DNA of 22,243 bases, from contig DBAZ01000050.1 of the NCBI GenBank assembly GCA_002291945.1, positions 1 through 22,243 of the forward strand, in the 5' to 3' direction. Origin of the DNA: Tepidimonas sp. UBA997 (GTDB lineage: Bacteria > Pseudomonadota > Gammaproteobacteria > Burkholderiales > Burkholderiaceae_C). Each line of letters starts with the position of its first letter. Position 1 is the first letter of the stretch. Below are positions 14,774 through 22,195 of the stretch, in pieces. The position numbers and the translations under genes are program-made. The notes below the pieces were generated by a model. The model saw only the letters and a program-made list of their open reading frames with translations, was not told the origin of the DNA and did not search any database.

Positions 14774-16294
14774 ATGGACATCGCTAACGGATTGTTACTC
14801 GGCCTCCAAGCGGCCTTGACTCCCACGGTTTTACTGTACTGTTTCATTGGCGTCTTCCTGGGCACCCTCATAGGGGTGTTGCCAGGGATCGGCGCACTGG
14901 CAGCCATCTCGTTGCTGCTGCCCATCACCTACCACATTCCCCCGACGGCCGCGATCGTCATGCTGGCGGGCGTTTACTATGGGGCGCAGTACGGCGGCTC
15001 CACAGCGTCCATCCTGCTCAACCTGCCAGGCACGCCGTCTTCAGCGGTGGCTTGTCTGGACGGCCACCCAATGGCGAAACAGGGTAGGGCGGGAGTCGCG
15101 CTGTTCATGACCACCATCGCGTCCTTCGTGGGTTCGATGTTGGGCATCGCTGCGCTGGTGTTTTTCTCGCCCGCGATTGCCGAGGTGGGCCTGAAGTTTG
15201 GTGCCGCCGAGTACTTTGCCATGATGCTGGTGGGATTGCTGGCGGCCTCCATGCTGGCATCGGGCTCAGCCCTCAAGGGGCTGGCCATGGTGATGCTGGG
15301 CCTGATTCTGGGGACTGTAGGCACCGATGTGAACTCTGGTGTTGCCCGTTTCAACTTTGGCATTCCCGAATTGATGGATGGCATCAGTCTGGTGGCTTTG
15401 GCCATGGGTCTGTTCGGCATTGCTGAGGTGATTTCCGCAGTGAATCAGAGCCGTGACTCGAGAGTGAAAGACAAGATCACCTTCCGGTCTATGGCGCCAA
15501 CCCGCAAAGACTGGAAAGAGTCTGCCATGCCCATGATGCGGGGTACCGGCATCGGGAGCTTTTTTGGTGCGTTGCCCGGCACGGGTGCAAGTATTGCGTC
15601 GTTCATGTCCTACGCCGTGGAAAAAAAGGTCTCCCGAGAGCCCGAAAAATTCGGCAAAGGTGCCATTGAGGGTGTGACCGCTCCCGAGTCTGCCAATAAC
15701 GCGGCGGCGCAGACAGCGTTCATCCCCACTTTGTCACTGGGCATTCCTGGTGATGCCGTGATGGCCTTGATGCTCGGCGCACTCATCATTCACGGCATTC
15801 AGCCCGGCCCCTTGCTCATGACGCAGCAGCCCGAACTTTTCTGGGGTCTGATCGTGAGTTTCGGTATCGGCAATATCATGCTGATGATTCTGAACATCCC
15901 ACTGATCGGAATCTGGGTGTCGATTCTCCGCATTCCTTACAGCGTGCTATACCCTGCAATTCTCGTATTTATTTGCCTTGGCGTGTACAGCGTCAACAAC
16001 AATACGTTTGACATCTTCATGGTGGCGGCGCTGGGTCTGGCGGGTTATATTCTGGCGGTTTTCAAGTTTGAAGCGGCACCTTTGCTGCTAGGCTTTGTGT
16101 TGGGTCCGATGATGGAAGAAAACTTGCGTCGCGCGTTGCTGCTCTCGCGAGGTGATCCCATGACGTTCATCGATCGGCCCATCAGTGCAGGTTTCCTGGC
16201 TTTCGGTGCCGCACTCGTCTTGTGGACGGCATACAGTGCCTTGAAACGTGCGATGCAAAGGCGTGAGCGCCGTGAGGATGCGTTCAGCCAATAA
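14774..16294 (+). CDS. tctA: Tripartite tricarboxylate transporter large permease TctA
   Basis: The 506-residue protein is the large permease of the TTT family, with about 10-12 membrane segments. Signatures include GVLPGIGALAAISLLLPITY near the N-terminus, GVYYGAQYGGSTASILLNLP, then GTPSSAVACLDGHPMAKQGR. A second half repeats these as GALPGTGASIASFMSYAVEK and GAIEGVTAPESANNAAAQ. TctA and TctB need a periplasmic binding protein, TctC/Bug, to deliver substrate. None is next to them here; the following gene is an ABC-type amino-acid binding protein. The substrate therefore cannot be read from context. A hairpin terminator follows the stop within 30 bases. Confidence 0.96.
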   Translation: MDIANGLLLGLQAALTPTVLLYCFIGVFLGTLIGVLPGIGALAAISLLLPITYHIPPTAAIVMLAGVYYGAQYGGSTASILLNLPGTPSSAVACLDGHPMAKQGRAGVALFMTTIASFVGSMLGIAALVFFSPAIAEVGLKFGAAEYFAMMLVGLLAASMLASGSALKGLAMVMLGLILGTVGTDVNSGVARFNFGIPELMDGISLVALAMGLFGIAEVISAVNQSRDSRVKDKITFRSMAPTRKDWKESAMPMMRGTGIGSFFGALPGTGASIASFMSYAVEKKVSREPEKFGKGAIEGVTAPESANNAAAQTAFIPTLSLGIPGDAVMALMLGALIIHGIQPGPLLMTQQPELFWGLIVSFGIGNIMLMILNIPLIGIWVSILRIPYSVLYPAILVFICLGVYSVNNNTFDIFMVAALGLAGYILAVFKFEAAPLLLGFVLGPMMEENLRRALLLSRGDPMTFIDRPISAGFLAFGAALVLWTAYSALKRAMQRRERREDAFSQ

Positions 16295-16321
16295 TTCCAC
16301 AATGTGTATTATGTTAAATTG

Positions 16322-16349
16322 AAGAAAGGGGTCTGTGAGCCCCTTTCTT
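16322..16349 (+). terminator. Hairpin terminator after tctA
   Basis: AAGAAAGGGG at 16322-16331 pairs perfectly with CCCCTTTCTT at 16340-16349 around an eight-base loop, a ten-pair stem 28 bases after the tctA stop. The T-rich 3' arm serves as a short U-tract and no longer T run follows. It separates the tct pair from the amino-acid ABC operon. Confidence 0.65.
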
Positions 16350-16361
16350 GGTTCAGTCGCG

Positions 16362-16390
16362 TGTTTCGTCGCCGTGGCACCAAGTACAAT
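16362..16390 (+). promoter_or_regulatory. Probable promoter of the amino-acid ABC operon
   Basis: TACAAT at 16385-16390 matches the -10 consensus at five of six bases and lies 36 bases before the ATG at 16427. The hexamer 17 bases upstream (TTTCGT, 16362-16367) is a weak -35. It lies just downstream of the tctA terminator, where a new promoter is expected. Confidence 0.4.
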
Positions 16391-16426
16391 GCCGACTTTT
16401 ATTTTTGCTTATCCTCTGGCTTTTTC

Positions 16427-17239
16427 ATGAAAAAACTGTTTTGGGCGCTGGGATTGGCCGCTTCGGTCGCCATGGTGGGTTGTGGCAAGCAGGACGAGCC
16501 GGTTGCAGCCGGTGCCGCCGCAGCACCAAGCCTTCCTGTACTGCGCGTAGCCATCGACCCGACCTACGAACCCTTTACCTTCAAAACACCCGAGGGTCAG
16601 CCGACGGGCTTTGACATTGACATCGCCAACGCGATCTGTGCCGAAATCCAGCACCAGTGCGTGTTCGTGGAGCAGATCTGGGACAGCATGATCCCTGGTT
16701 TGCTGGCTCAGCAATACGATGTAATCATCAGCTCCATGTCGATCACTGAAGAACGCCAGCGCGTGATTGACTTTTCCGATAAGTACTACAGCACGCCGAG
16801 CCGTATCGTGGTGCGTGAAGGCACGCCTTTTGAAACGCTGGAATCGCTGCGCGGCCTGCGACTTGGTGTGCTTCGCGGCAGTACGCAGGAACGTTATGCC
16901 CTGGGTGAACTGGCTCCACTCGGGGTGAACGTCATTCCTTATCAGGCCCAGGATCAGGTTTACCTTGACATCGGTTCGGGTCGTCTGGACGGCACGGTGG
17001 CTGATGTGGTCGAAGTGCGGGCGGGTTTTCTCGGTCGCCCTGAGGGAGCAGGTTTTGTGTTCGTGGGCCCAGAACTCAATGACCCGCAGTACTTTGGTGT
17101 GGGCATGGGTGTGGCCATGCGCAAAGGCCGCGATGATCTGCGTGAACAGATCAATCAGGCCATTCGTGCCATCCGAGCCAACGGTACCTACGATGCCATC
17201 GCTTCCAAGTACTTTGACTTCAACATTTATGGCAACTGA
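16427..17239 (+). CDS. Polar amino-acid ABC transporter substrate-binding protein (family 3)
   Basis: The 270-residue precursor has a lipoprotein-type signal: MKKLFWALGLAASVAMVGCG, with Cys19 in MVGC as probable lipid anchor. The mature part is a family 3 binding protein close to HisJ/ArgT. It has LRVAIDPTYEPFTFKTPEGQ, GFDIDIANAIC, FVEQIWDSMIPGLLAQQYDV and SSMSITEERQRVIDFSDKYY. The Ser and Arg of SSMSITEERQ sit where HisJ and ArgT hold the ligand carboxylate. Lysine, arginine, ornithine or histidine are the likely ligands, by resemblance only. The frame is open 123 bases further upstream, but ATG 16427 is the start that gives the signal peptide. It leads the operon with two permeases and an ATPase. 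Confidence 0.93.
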   Translation: MKKLFWALGLAASVAMVGCGKQDEPVAAGAAAAPSLPVLRVAIDPTYEPFTFKTPEGQPTGFDIDIANAICAEIQHQCVFVEQIWDSMIPGLLAQQYDVIISSMSITEERQRVIDFSDKYYSTPSRIVVREGTPFETLESLRGLRLGVLRGSTQERYALGELAPLGVNVIPYQAQDQVYLDIGSGRLDGTVADVVEVRAGFLGRPEGAGFVFVGPELNDPQYFGVGMGVAMRKGRDDLREQINQAIRAIRANGTYDAIASKYFDFNIYGN

Positions 17240-17253
17240 ATGAGGCGTCCGAG

Positions 17254-17940
17254 TTGACAGGTTATTACCTGCAGATTCTGGAAGGCGCCCTTCTCACAGT
17301 GGGCGTTTCGTTGTCTTCGCTGGTGGTGGCCATCTGCCTGGGCTTGCTGGGCGCGGCTGCGAAACTCTCTGGCAGTCGGCCAGTGGTGTTTCTGGCCACG
17401 GTGTACACGACCGTGATTCGTGGCGTGCCGGAGCTGGTGCTGATGCTGCTGGTTTTCTACGGTGGCGCGATCGGACTCAACCACCTGGCAGCCAGCCTGG
17501 GCTTTTCCCAGCCCATCCGCATCGACCCCTTCACCGCGGGGGTGCTGACCATCGGTTTCATTTACGGTGCCTACATGACCGAAACCTTTCGAGGTGCCAT
17601 CATGGCGATTCCGAAAGGTCAGATGGAAGCCGCCTGGGCCTTTGGTATGAGCCCCGCCCGGACGTTTTTTCGCATTACGCTGCCGCAAATGGTGCGCTAT
17701 GCCCTGCCCGGCTTCACCAATAACTGGCTGGTGCTGATCAAGGCAACGGCGCTGGTGAGTCTGATCGGCCTGCACGAAATGACCTACCGGGCCAAGCAGG
17801 CGAGTTCGGCCATGCGCGAACCCTTCATCTTCCTGCTCTTTGCTGCCGCCTTGTTTCTCGTCTATACGAGCCTGTCGTTATGGGTGTTGCGCAAGTTGAA
17901 CGAGCGCTACAGCCTGGGTGACAAGAAGGTCAGCCTGTGA
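17254..17940 (+). CDS. Polar amino-acid ABC transporter permease, HisQ-like
   Basis: The 228-residue inner-membrane permease is very close in pattern to HisQ/ArtQ: YTTVIRGVPELVLMLLVFYG, IDPFTAGVLTIGFIYGAYMT, ETFRGAIMAIPKGQMEAA. The EAA loop (EAAWAFGMSPARTFFRITLP) contacts the ATPase. About five membrane segments are visible. The start is TTG at 17254, nine bases after a GAGG ribosome-binding site; the ATG at 17239 runs into a stop after five codons. Its stop overlaps the GTG of the next permease gene. It should pair with that permease as a heterodimeric channel. Confidence 0.93.
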   Translation: MTGYYLQILEGALLTVGVSLSSLVVAICLGLLGAAAKLSGSRPVVFLATVYTTVIRGVPELVLMLLVFYGGAIGLNHLAASLGFSQPIRIDPFTAGVLTIGFIYGAYMTETFRGAIMAIPKGQMEAAWAFGMSPARTFFRITLPQMVRYALPGFTNNWLVLIKATALVSLIGLHEMTYRAKQASSAMREPFIFLLFAAALFLVYTSLSLWVLRKLNERYSLGDKKVSL

Positions 17941-18650
17941 ATTGGTCGATCCTCCTTGAAACGCGTAACCTAGCCTTCTACATCGATGGCTTGGTGACCA
18001 CGGCCATGCTGCTGGCTGGTTCGCTGGTCATGGGTGGCATGCTGGCGTTGTTGTTGGCTCTGGCCCTGACCAGCCGACTCACCCCTCTGCGTTGGATGGC
18101 CGGTGCCTACACCTACTTCATCCGTGGCACCCCTCTGTTGATCCAGATCTATCTCATCTACTACGGCCTGGCCCAACTGGAATGGATTCAGGCCCGGTGG
18201 GATACAGTCTGGCCCTGGACCTACTTCAAAGACGCCTTTTTTTGTGCCCTGCTGGCTTTTGCGCTCAACAACGCGGGCTACACCGCCGAGATGCTGGCTG
18301 GCGCCATTCGCCAGACATCGCCCGGCGAAATCGAGGCCGCACAAGCCATGGGCATGTCGCGCTGGCAGATTCTGCGCCGCATCGTGCTGCCCAGTGCCTT
18401 TCGCCGCACCCTACCCCCGTATAGCAACGAAGTGGTGATGATGCTGCACAGTACCAGCCTGGCGAGCGCCGTCCCTGCCCTGCTCGACCTGACGGCTGCG
18501 GCCAATCGCATCTATTCGATGTATTACCTGCCGTTTGAGGCCTATCTGTTTGCCGCAGGCATCTATCTGTGCATCACCTTCACTCTGGTGGGCGCTTTCA
18601 AGTGGCTGGAACAACACTATCTGGCGCATCTGCGCCCCCGAACCCATTGA
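17937..18650 (+). CDS. Polar amino-acid ABC transporter permease, HisM-like
   Basis: The 237-residue permease matches HisM: TTAMLLAGSLVMGGMLALLL, YTYFIRGTPLLIQIYLIYYG, NNAGYTAEMLAGAIR, and the EAA loop EAAQAMGMSRWQILRRIVLP. Near the C-terminus, RRTLPPYSNEVVMMLHSTSL followed by AS is the usual HisM pattern. The start is GTG 17937, overlapping the upstream stop (GTGA), so translation is likely coupled. It ends one base before the ATPase start codon. It forms the transmembrane pore with the HisQ-like protein. Confidence 0.93.
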   Translation: MNWSILLETRNLAFYIDGLVTTAMLLAGSLVMGGMLALLLALALTSRLTPLRWMAGAYTYFIRGTPLLIQIYLIYYGLAQLEWIQARWDTVWPWTYFKDAFFCALLAFALNNAGYTAEMLAGAIRQTSPGEIEAAQAMGMSRWQILRRIVLPSAFRRTLPPYSNEVVMMLHSTSLASAVPALLDLTAAANRIYSMYYLPFEAYLFAAGIYLCITFTLVGAFKWLEQHYLAHLRPRTH

Positions 18651-18651
18651 G

Positions 18652-19434
18652 ATGGCCATGTCTGCTTCCCCGATGAAACTGGAGGTTCATGACCTCCACA
18701 AACGCTATGGCTCCAATGAGGTGCTCAAGGGGGTGTCTCTTTCGGCGCGTGCAGGCGATGTGATCAGCATCATTGGCAGTTCCGGGTCAGGCAAGAGCAC
18801 TTTCTTGCGGTGCATCAACCTGTTGGAACAACCCCATCAAGGCCGCATCATCGTGGCGGGGGAAGAGCTACAACTCAAGCCCGGACGTTCTGGTGAACTG
18901 CAGGCGACGCAGCCCGCCCAATTGCAACGCTTGCGGACCAAACTGGCGATGGTGTTCCAGAACTTCAACCTCTGGGCACACATGACAGTGCTGCAAAACG
19001 TCATCGAAGCCCCTGTCCATGTGCTGAAAGTCCCGAAAGAGCAGGCCATCGAGACCGCCCGCAAATACCTGGACCGGGTTGGTCTCAAAGGGGTGGAAGA
19101 TCGTTACCCCGCGCACCTGAGCGGAGGCCAGCAGCAGCGCGTCGCTATGGCCCGGGCTCTGGCCGTTGAGCCCGAGGTGATGCTGTTTGATGAGCCGACC
19201 AGCGCACTGGACCCGGAGTTGGTCACCGAAGTGTTGCGTGTCATGCGGGGGTTGGCCGAAGAGCACCGCACCATGGTGGTTGTGACCCACGAAATCGGGT
19301 TCGCGCGCGAGGTGTCGAATCACCTCATCTTTCTGCATCAGGGCCGGATCGAGGAAGAAGGCCCGCCGCTCGAGGTGCTGACCCACCCCAAAACCGAACG
19401 GCTGGCGCAATTCCTGGCAGGCAGCCTCAAGTAA
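18652..19434 (+). CDS. Polar amino-acid ABC transporter ATPase, HisP-like
   Basis: The protein (260 residues from ATG 18652) powers the importer encoded upstream. It shows Walker A GSSGSGKST, Q-loop VFQNFNLW, signature LSGGQQQRVAMARAL, Walker B VMLFDEPTSALDPE, and the switch histidine in VVTHE. VLKGVSLSARAGDVISIIG and FLRCINLLEQPHQG are characteristic of the HisP/GlnQ group. Three in-frame ATG codons (18652, 18658, 18673) are possible starts; the first sits directly after the permease stop, and the third begins MKLEVHDLHKRYG, close to HisP. It is convergent with ldcA across 25 bases. Confidence 0.95.
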   Translation: MAMSASPMKLEVHDLHKRYGSNEVLKGVSLSARAGDVISIIGSSGSGKSTFLRCINLLEQPHQGRIIVAGEELQLKPGRSGELQATQPAQLQRLRTKLAMVFQNFNLWAHMTVLQNVIEAPVHVLKVPKEQAIETARKYLDRVGLKGVEDRYPAHLSGGQQQRVAMARALAVEPEVMLFDEPTSALDPELVTEVLRVMRGLAEEHRTMVVVTHEIGFAREVSNHLIFLHQGRIEEEGPPLEVLTHPKTERLAQFLAGSLK

Positions 19435-19459
19435 GACACTGCTGGCCTGTGGGTCGATT

Positions 19460-20386
19460 TCAACCCCAGAATATCAGGGCTTCACGGCCCTGCACGTACA
19501 GATCGACCGGTTTGCCAAATGGCAGGATCACCTTGGTGGGTACGTGACCGAACGGCAGGCCCGTCAGAACCGGTACGTTCAACTGGCTGCGCAGCCACGC
19601 CACCACGGTGTTGAGGGTGTAGCCTCTGTCGTGCGGGGTAAGCTGGTAGCGGTTGAAACGGCCCAGCAGAATCGCTCGTTGGGCACCCAAGACGCCCGCA
19701 TGCAGCAACTGGGTCAGCAGGCGTTCGATGCGGTAGGGGTGTTCGCCCACGTCTTCCAGAAACAGGACGCCGCCTGCCACCACGGGAAAGAAGGGTGAAC
19801 CCAGCAGGCTGCACAAGACCGACAGGTTGCCCCCCCACAAGATGGCACCCTCGGCGGCCCAGCCCGCCTCTTGGCTCAGCACGGGGTGGGCTTTGAAGTC
19901 CCCCGGCGGCAAACGCCAGCCGGTGCCCTCGCCCACCCCGGTTACGAGATCGTCAAAACAGGCTTGCATGATCTCATCGGGTGGCTCCTCGCAGGCCCAG
20001 TCTTCCAGCAGCGCCGGGCCGGCCCAGGTGGTCGTGCCTCGCATGGCATAGGTGGCGCATTGCAGGGCCGTGAAGTCGCTCAACCCCACCCAGGCGGTGC
20101 CCCGCTGCACCGATGCCCCGATGGCATCGTAGGGCAGTTGGGGCAACAGCCGGGTCAGGCCATAGCCCCCCCGGGTGGTGAGCAAGATGCCGGCCTCGCT
20201 GTGCGCTGCACGCTCGATGGCGGCCAGCCGGGTGGCGTCGTCGCCCGCAAAGCGCTGATGGCTGCGCAGCGCGTCGGGGTCCACCTCGAGCTCGTGACCT
20301 TGGGTTTGCAGCCGCTTCACGGCACGCCGAAAACCCGCCTTGTCGCGAACCGCCCCGCTGGGTGAATAAATGTAGATGTGCGCCAT
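19460..20386 (-). CDS. ldcA: Muramoyltetrapeptide L,D-carboxypeptidase (peptidase S66)
   Basis: The 308-residue cytoplasmic serine peptidase removes the terminal D-Ala from murein tetrapeptides during cell-wall recycling. Family marks are the N-terminal IYIYSPSGAV, LLTTRGGYGLTRLLPQL, the nucleophile Ser103 in VGLSDFTAL, and GGNLSVLCSLLGSPFFP. The remaining active-site residues are likely Glu in FLEDVGEHPYRIERLL and His in GLPFGHV. The length agrees with E. coli LdcA (about 304). The start ATG 20386 follows a GGCGG sequence. It lies 15 bases downstream of tadA on the same strand and is probably in the same transcript. Confidence 0.93.
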   Translation of the reverse strand: MAHIYIYSPSGAVRDKAGFRRAVKRLQTQGHELEVDPDALRSHQRFAGDDATRLAAIERAAHSEAGILLTTRGGYGLTRLLPQLPYDAIGASVQRGTAWVGLSDFTALQCATYAMRGTTTWAGPALLEDWACEEPPDEIMQACFDDLVTGVGEGTGWRLPPGDFKAHPVLSQEAGWAAEGAILWGGNLSVLCSLLGSPFFPVVAGGVLFLEDVGEHPYRIERLLTQLLHAGVLGAQRAILLGRFNRYQLTPHDRGYTLNTVVAWLRSQLNVPVLTGLPFGHVPTKVILPFGKPVDLYVQGREALIFWG

Positions 20387-20401
20387 CCGCCGATTATGGC
20401 C

Positions 20402-21508
20402 TCACGACGGCGGCCACGGCCAGGCTTTGTGTGCCGCCCGGTGGCCCTGGTCCGGGTAGGGCCAGTGCTGCCAGCCCGCAGGCAAGTGAGCGTGGATGGG
20501 GGCTTCGATCACGGCGAGCGTGGCGGGCAGGTCATGGTGCGCTTGCAGGGAGCGCACCACGTGCTGGCCCAGATCGGCCTGCTCAGGGGCCACACCGACC
20601 TGCCAGACGGGTTCGCCCAAGCCCTTGAGCCACTGCGCCAGAATGGCTGCATGCCGCTGCATGGTGTGCCATTGCGGTTTCTTGGGCTTGTCGCTCAGGC
20701 CGCATCCGATCAGATCCGGCAGCAGCACACGGTGCCCGGCCCGTGTCAGTGACTGGGCCAACGCAAGCCACTCGGGCCACCAACTGGCAGGGCCGTGCAG
20801 CAGTACCCAGGCGCTACCGGTTGCAGGTGAAGAAGGCAAGGAAGGCGATGGCGGTGGTGTTTGTGGCTGAAGGTCGATCCAGTGAAAACGCAAACCGTTG
20901 AGTTCCGACCCCGCTTGCGTGGTCTGCGAGGCCTCACGCCAGCCGTCCGGCAAGGCCTGCCAAAGGGGGGCAAAAGCCGCGTCCGGGGTGCGCAGCGCAT
21001 CGTCACGCAGGGGCTGGGCGGATTGCCGGGCGGCCCGGCGTTGTTGGGTAAAAAACCCTTGGAGCAATGCTGCAGCGGCATCGGCTAACACCCCGCCCTG
21101 CACTTGCGTCTGGTGGTTCAGCCGTGCATCACCCAAGATGTTAACGACCGAACCGGCCGCGCCGGTTTTCGGCTCGGCAGCCCCATAAACCACTCGGGCT
21201 ATGCGGGCGTGCAGCAGGGCCTGTGCGCACATGGCGCAAGGCTCCAAGGTGACAAACAGTTCGCAGCCGTCGAGGCGGTAATTGCCCAGCGCCTGGGCGG
21301 CTTGCCGCAGGGCCAGCATTTCGGCGTGAGCGGTCGGGTCCTTGAGGCCGACGGGCTGGTTGTGAGCAGCCGCAATGACCCGATCTGCCCGCTCTGCAAT
21401 ACCGCACTGGACGATCACCGCCCCGACGGGAACCTCGCCGCAGGCACTCGCTTGCTGCGCTTGCGCCAAGGCGATTTGCATGAAATGCTTGTCGCGGTCA
21501 AAGTTCAC
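20402..21508 (-). CDS. tadA: TadA tRNA adenosine-34 deaminase fused to a degenerate alpha/beta-hydrolase domain
   Basis: Residues 1-155 form a complete TadA, which converts A34 of tRNA-Arg(ACG) to inosine. Zinc ligands are His61 in TAHAE, with catalytic Glu63, and Cys91 and Cys94 in EPCAMC. E. coli TadA ends shortly after this domain; here the chain runs to 368. Residues about 232-300 resemble the start of a haloalkane-dehalogenase-like alpha/beta hydrolase: VLLHGPASWWPEW, AGHRVLLPDLIGCGLSDKPK, HAAILAQWL. Where the nucleophile elbow (GxSxG or GxDxG) should follow, the sequence reads VGVAPEQADLG, and only about 55 residues remain. Cap and C-terminal half appear lost. The tail is therefore probably non-catalytic. 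The start is GTG 21508. Confidence 0.92.
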   Translation of the reverse strand: MNFDRDKHFMQIALAQAQQASACGEVPVGAVIVQCGIAERADRVIAAAHNQPVGLKDPTAHAEMLALRQAAQALGNYRLDGCELFVTLEPCAMCAQALLHARIARVVYGAAEPKTGAAGSVVNILGDARLNHQTQVQGGVLADAAAALLQGFFTQQRRAARQSAQPLRDDALRTPDAAFAPLWQALPDGWREASQTTQAGSELNGLRFHWIDLQPQTPPPSPSLPSSPATGSAWVLLHGPASWWPEWLALAQSLTRAGHRVLLPDLIGCGLSDKPKKPQWHTMQRHAAILAQWLKGLGEPVWQVGVAPEQADLGQHVVRSLQAHHDLPATLAVIEAPIHAHLPAGWQHWPYPDQGHRAAHKAWPWPPS

Positions 21509-21545
21509 GCATCACATCCAAGTGTCTCATCGGGGCTGTTCGGTT

Positions 21546-21941
21546 TCAGTGCATGGCAGCACGGGCAGCCTCCGCCAGAAAACCCGAGCGGGTGGAGCCG
21601 TGCGCTTTGGCGTAGTCATCAATCTTGGCCAAGAGGCGACGCGGTAGCGTGATGTTGATCTTCTCGGCCTTGCCTTCAAAGCGCGTCACATCAACATCGA
21701 CCAACGCCCAGACCCAACCGGCGTACTCTGGATCGCGCTGCCACTCGGCCAACGGACGCGGAACAGGAATGTCCACATTGTCCTCCGCGAGAATTTCGCA
21801 GTGGGCTTCAATGGCATCGACCGCGTTGGCGAAGGCATCCTCAGCCGTGTCGCCAGCAGAGAAACATCCGGGGAGATCGGGCACCACCACGCCCCAGGCC
21901 GTGCTTTCGGTGGCAGGTTCAATGGCAATCGGGAATTTCAT
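21546..21941 (-). CDS. hicB: HicB-type antitoxin
   Basis: The 131-residue protein pairs with the upstream hicA. Residues about 1-70 form the HicB fold that blocks HicA: MKFPIAIEPATESTAWGVVV, PDLPGCFSAGDTAEDAFANA, then AIEAHCEIL. The C-terminal KINITLPRRLLAKIDDYAKA and HGSTRSGFLAEAARAA form a ribbon-helix-helix, the likely DNA-binding part for autorepression. ATG 21941 is preferred because AAGGAG lies six bases upstream; a GTG at 21956 would add five residues. It begins 11 bases after hicA and ends 37 bases before tadA, so some read-through into tadA is possible. Confidence 0.92.
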   Translation of the reverse strand: MKFPIAIEPATESTAWGVVVPDLPGCFSAGDTAEDAFANAVDAIEAHCEILAEDNVDIPVPRPLAEWQRDPEYAGWVWALVDVDVTRFEGKAEKINITLPRRLLAKIDDYAKAHGSTRSGFLAEAARAAMH

Positions 21942-21952
21942 GGCGTTCTCCT

Positions 21953-22135
21953 TCACTTCAATCCAGCTTGTTTCAAGAGCTTGTGAACCAAACCAACACC
22001 CAAGTCCATCTTCGGATGCGGCACGCTGATGTGACCGGGCTTGGCGGGATGGCGGAAGACATGGTGACTTCCCTTCACATTCCGCAACTCCCAGCCGTTG
22101 GCTTCGAGCATCTTGATGACTTGCTTGCTGTTCAC
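21953..22135 (-). CDS. hicA: HicA-type mRNA interferase toxin
   Basis: The 60-residue protein has the double-stranded-RNA-binding-like HicA fold: MNSKQVIKMLEANGWELRNV, KGSHHVFRHPAKPGHISVPH, then PKMDLGVGLVHKLLKQAGLK. His24 in GSHHVF is the likely catalytic histidine for RNA cleavage. The toxin is intact by eye. I chose GTG 22135 because MNSKQVIK is the family start. The frame can be read from GTG 22153, but that would lie upstream of the promoter -10 box. With the promoter described here, the transcript would begin almost at the start codon. Confidence 0.92.
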   Translation of the reverse strand: MNSKQVIKMLEANGWELRNVKGSHHVFRHPAKPGHISVPHPKMDLGVGLVHKLLKQAGLK

Positions 22136-22136
22136 G

Positions 22137-22182
22137 GTGGTTATTATAACCACTTAAAACGGATTATCAACACTATAACCAC
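22137..22182. promoter_or_regulatory. Probable HicB operator: palindrome over the -10 box plus a third half-site
   Basis: GTGGTTATTATAACCAC (22137-22153) is a perfect inverted repeat with eight-base arms around one central base, and it covers the TATAAT box. A further ATAACCAC occurs at 22175-22182, upstream of the -35 box. Binding of the HicB ribbon-helix-helix here would block RNA polymerase. The link to HicB is inference from position. Confidence 0.65.
22143..22170 (-). promoter_or_regulatory. hicAB promoter
   Basis: On the reverse strand, TTGATA (22170-22165) and TATAAT (22148-22143) are separated by 16 bases, close to the sigma-70 ideal. Transcription should start near 22136, within a base or so of the hicA GTG at 22135. 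Confidence 0.75.
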
Positions 22183-22195
22183 CATCACCACAAAC

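Noticed and set aside
16304..16426. An upstream extension of the amino-acid-binding protein frame
   Set aside because: It includes the tctA terminator hairpin and the likely promoter, and it would bury the signal peptide. ATG 16427 gives a standard lipoprotein start.
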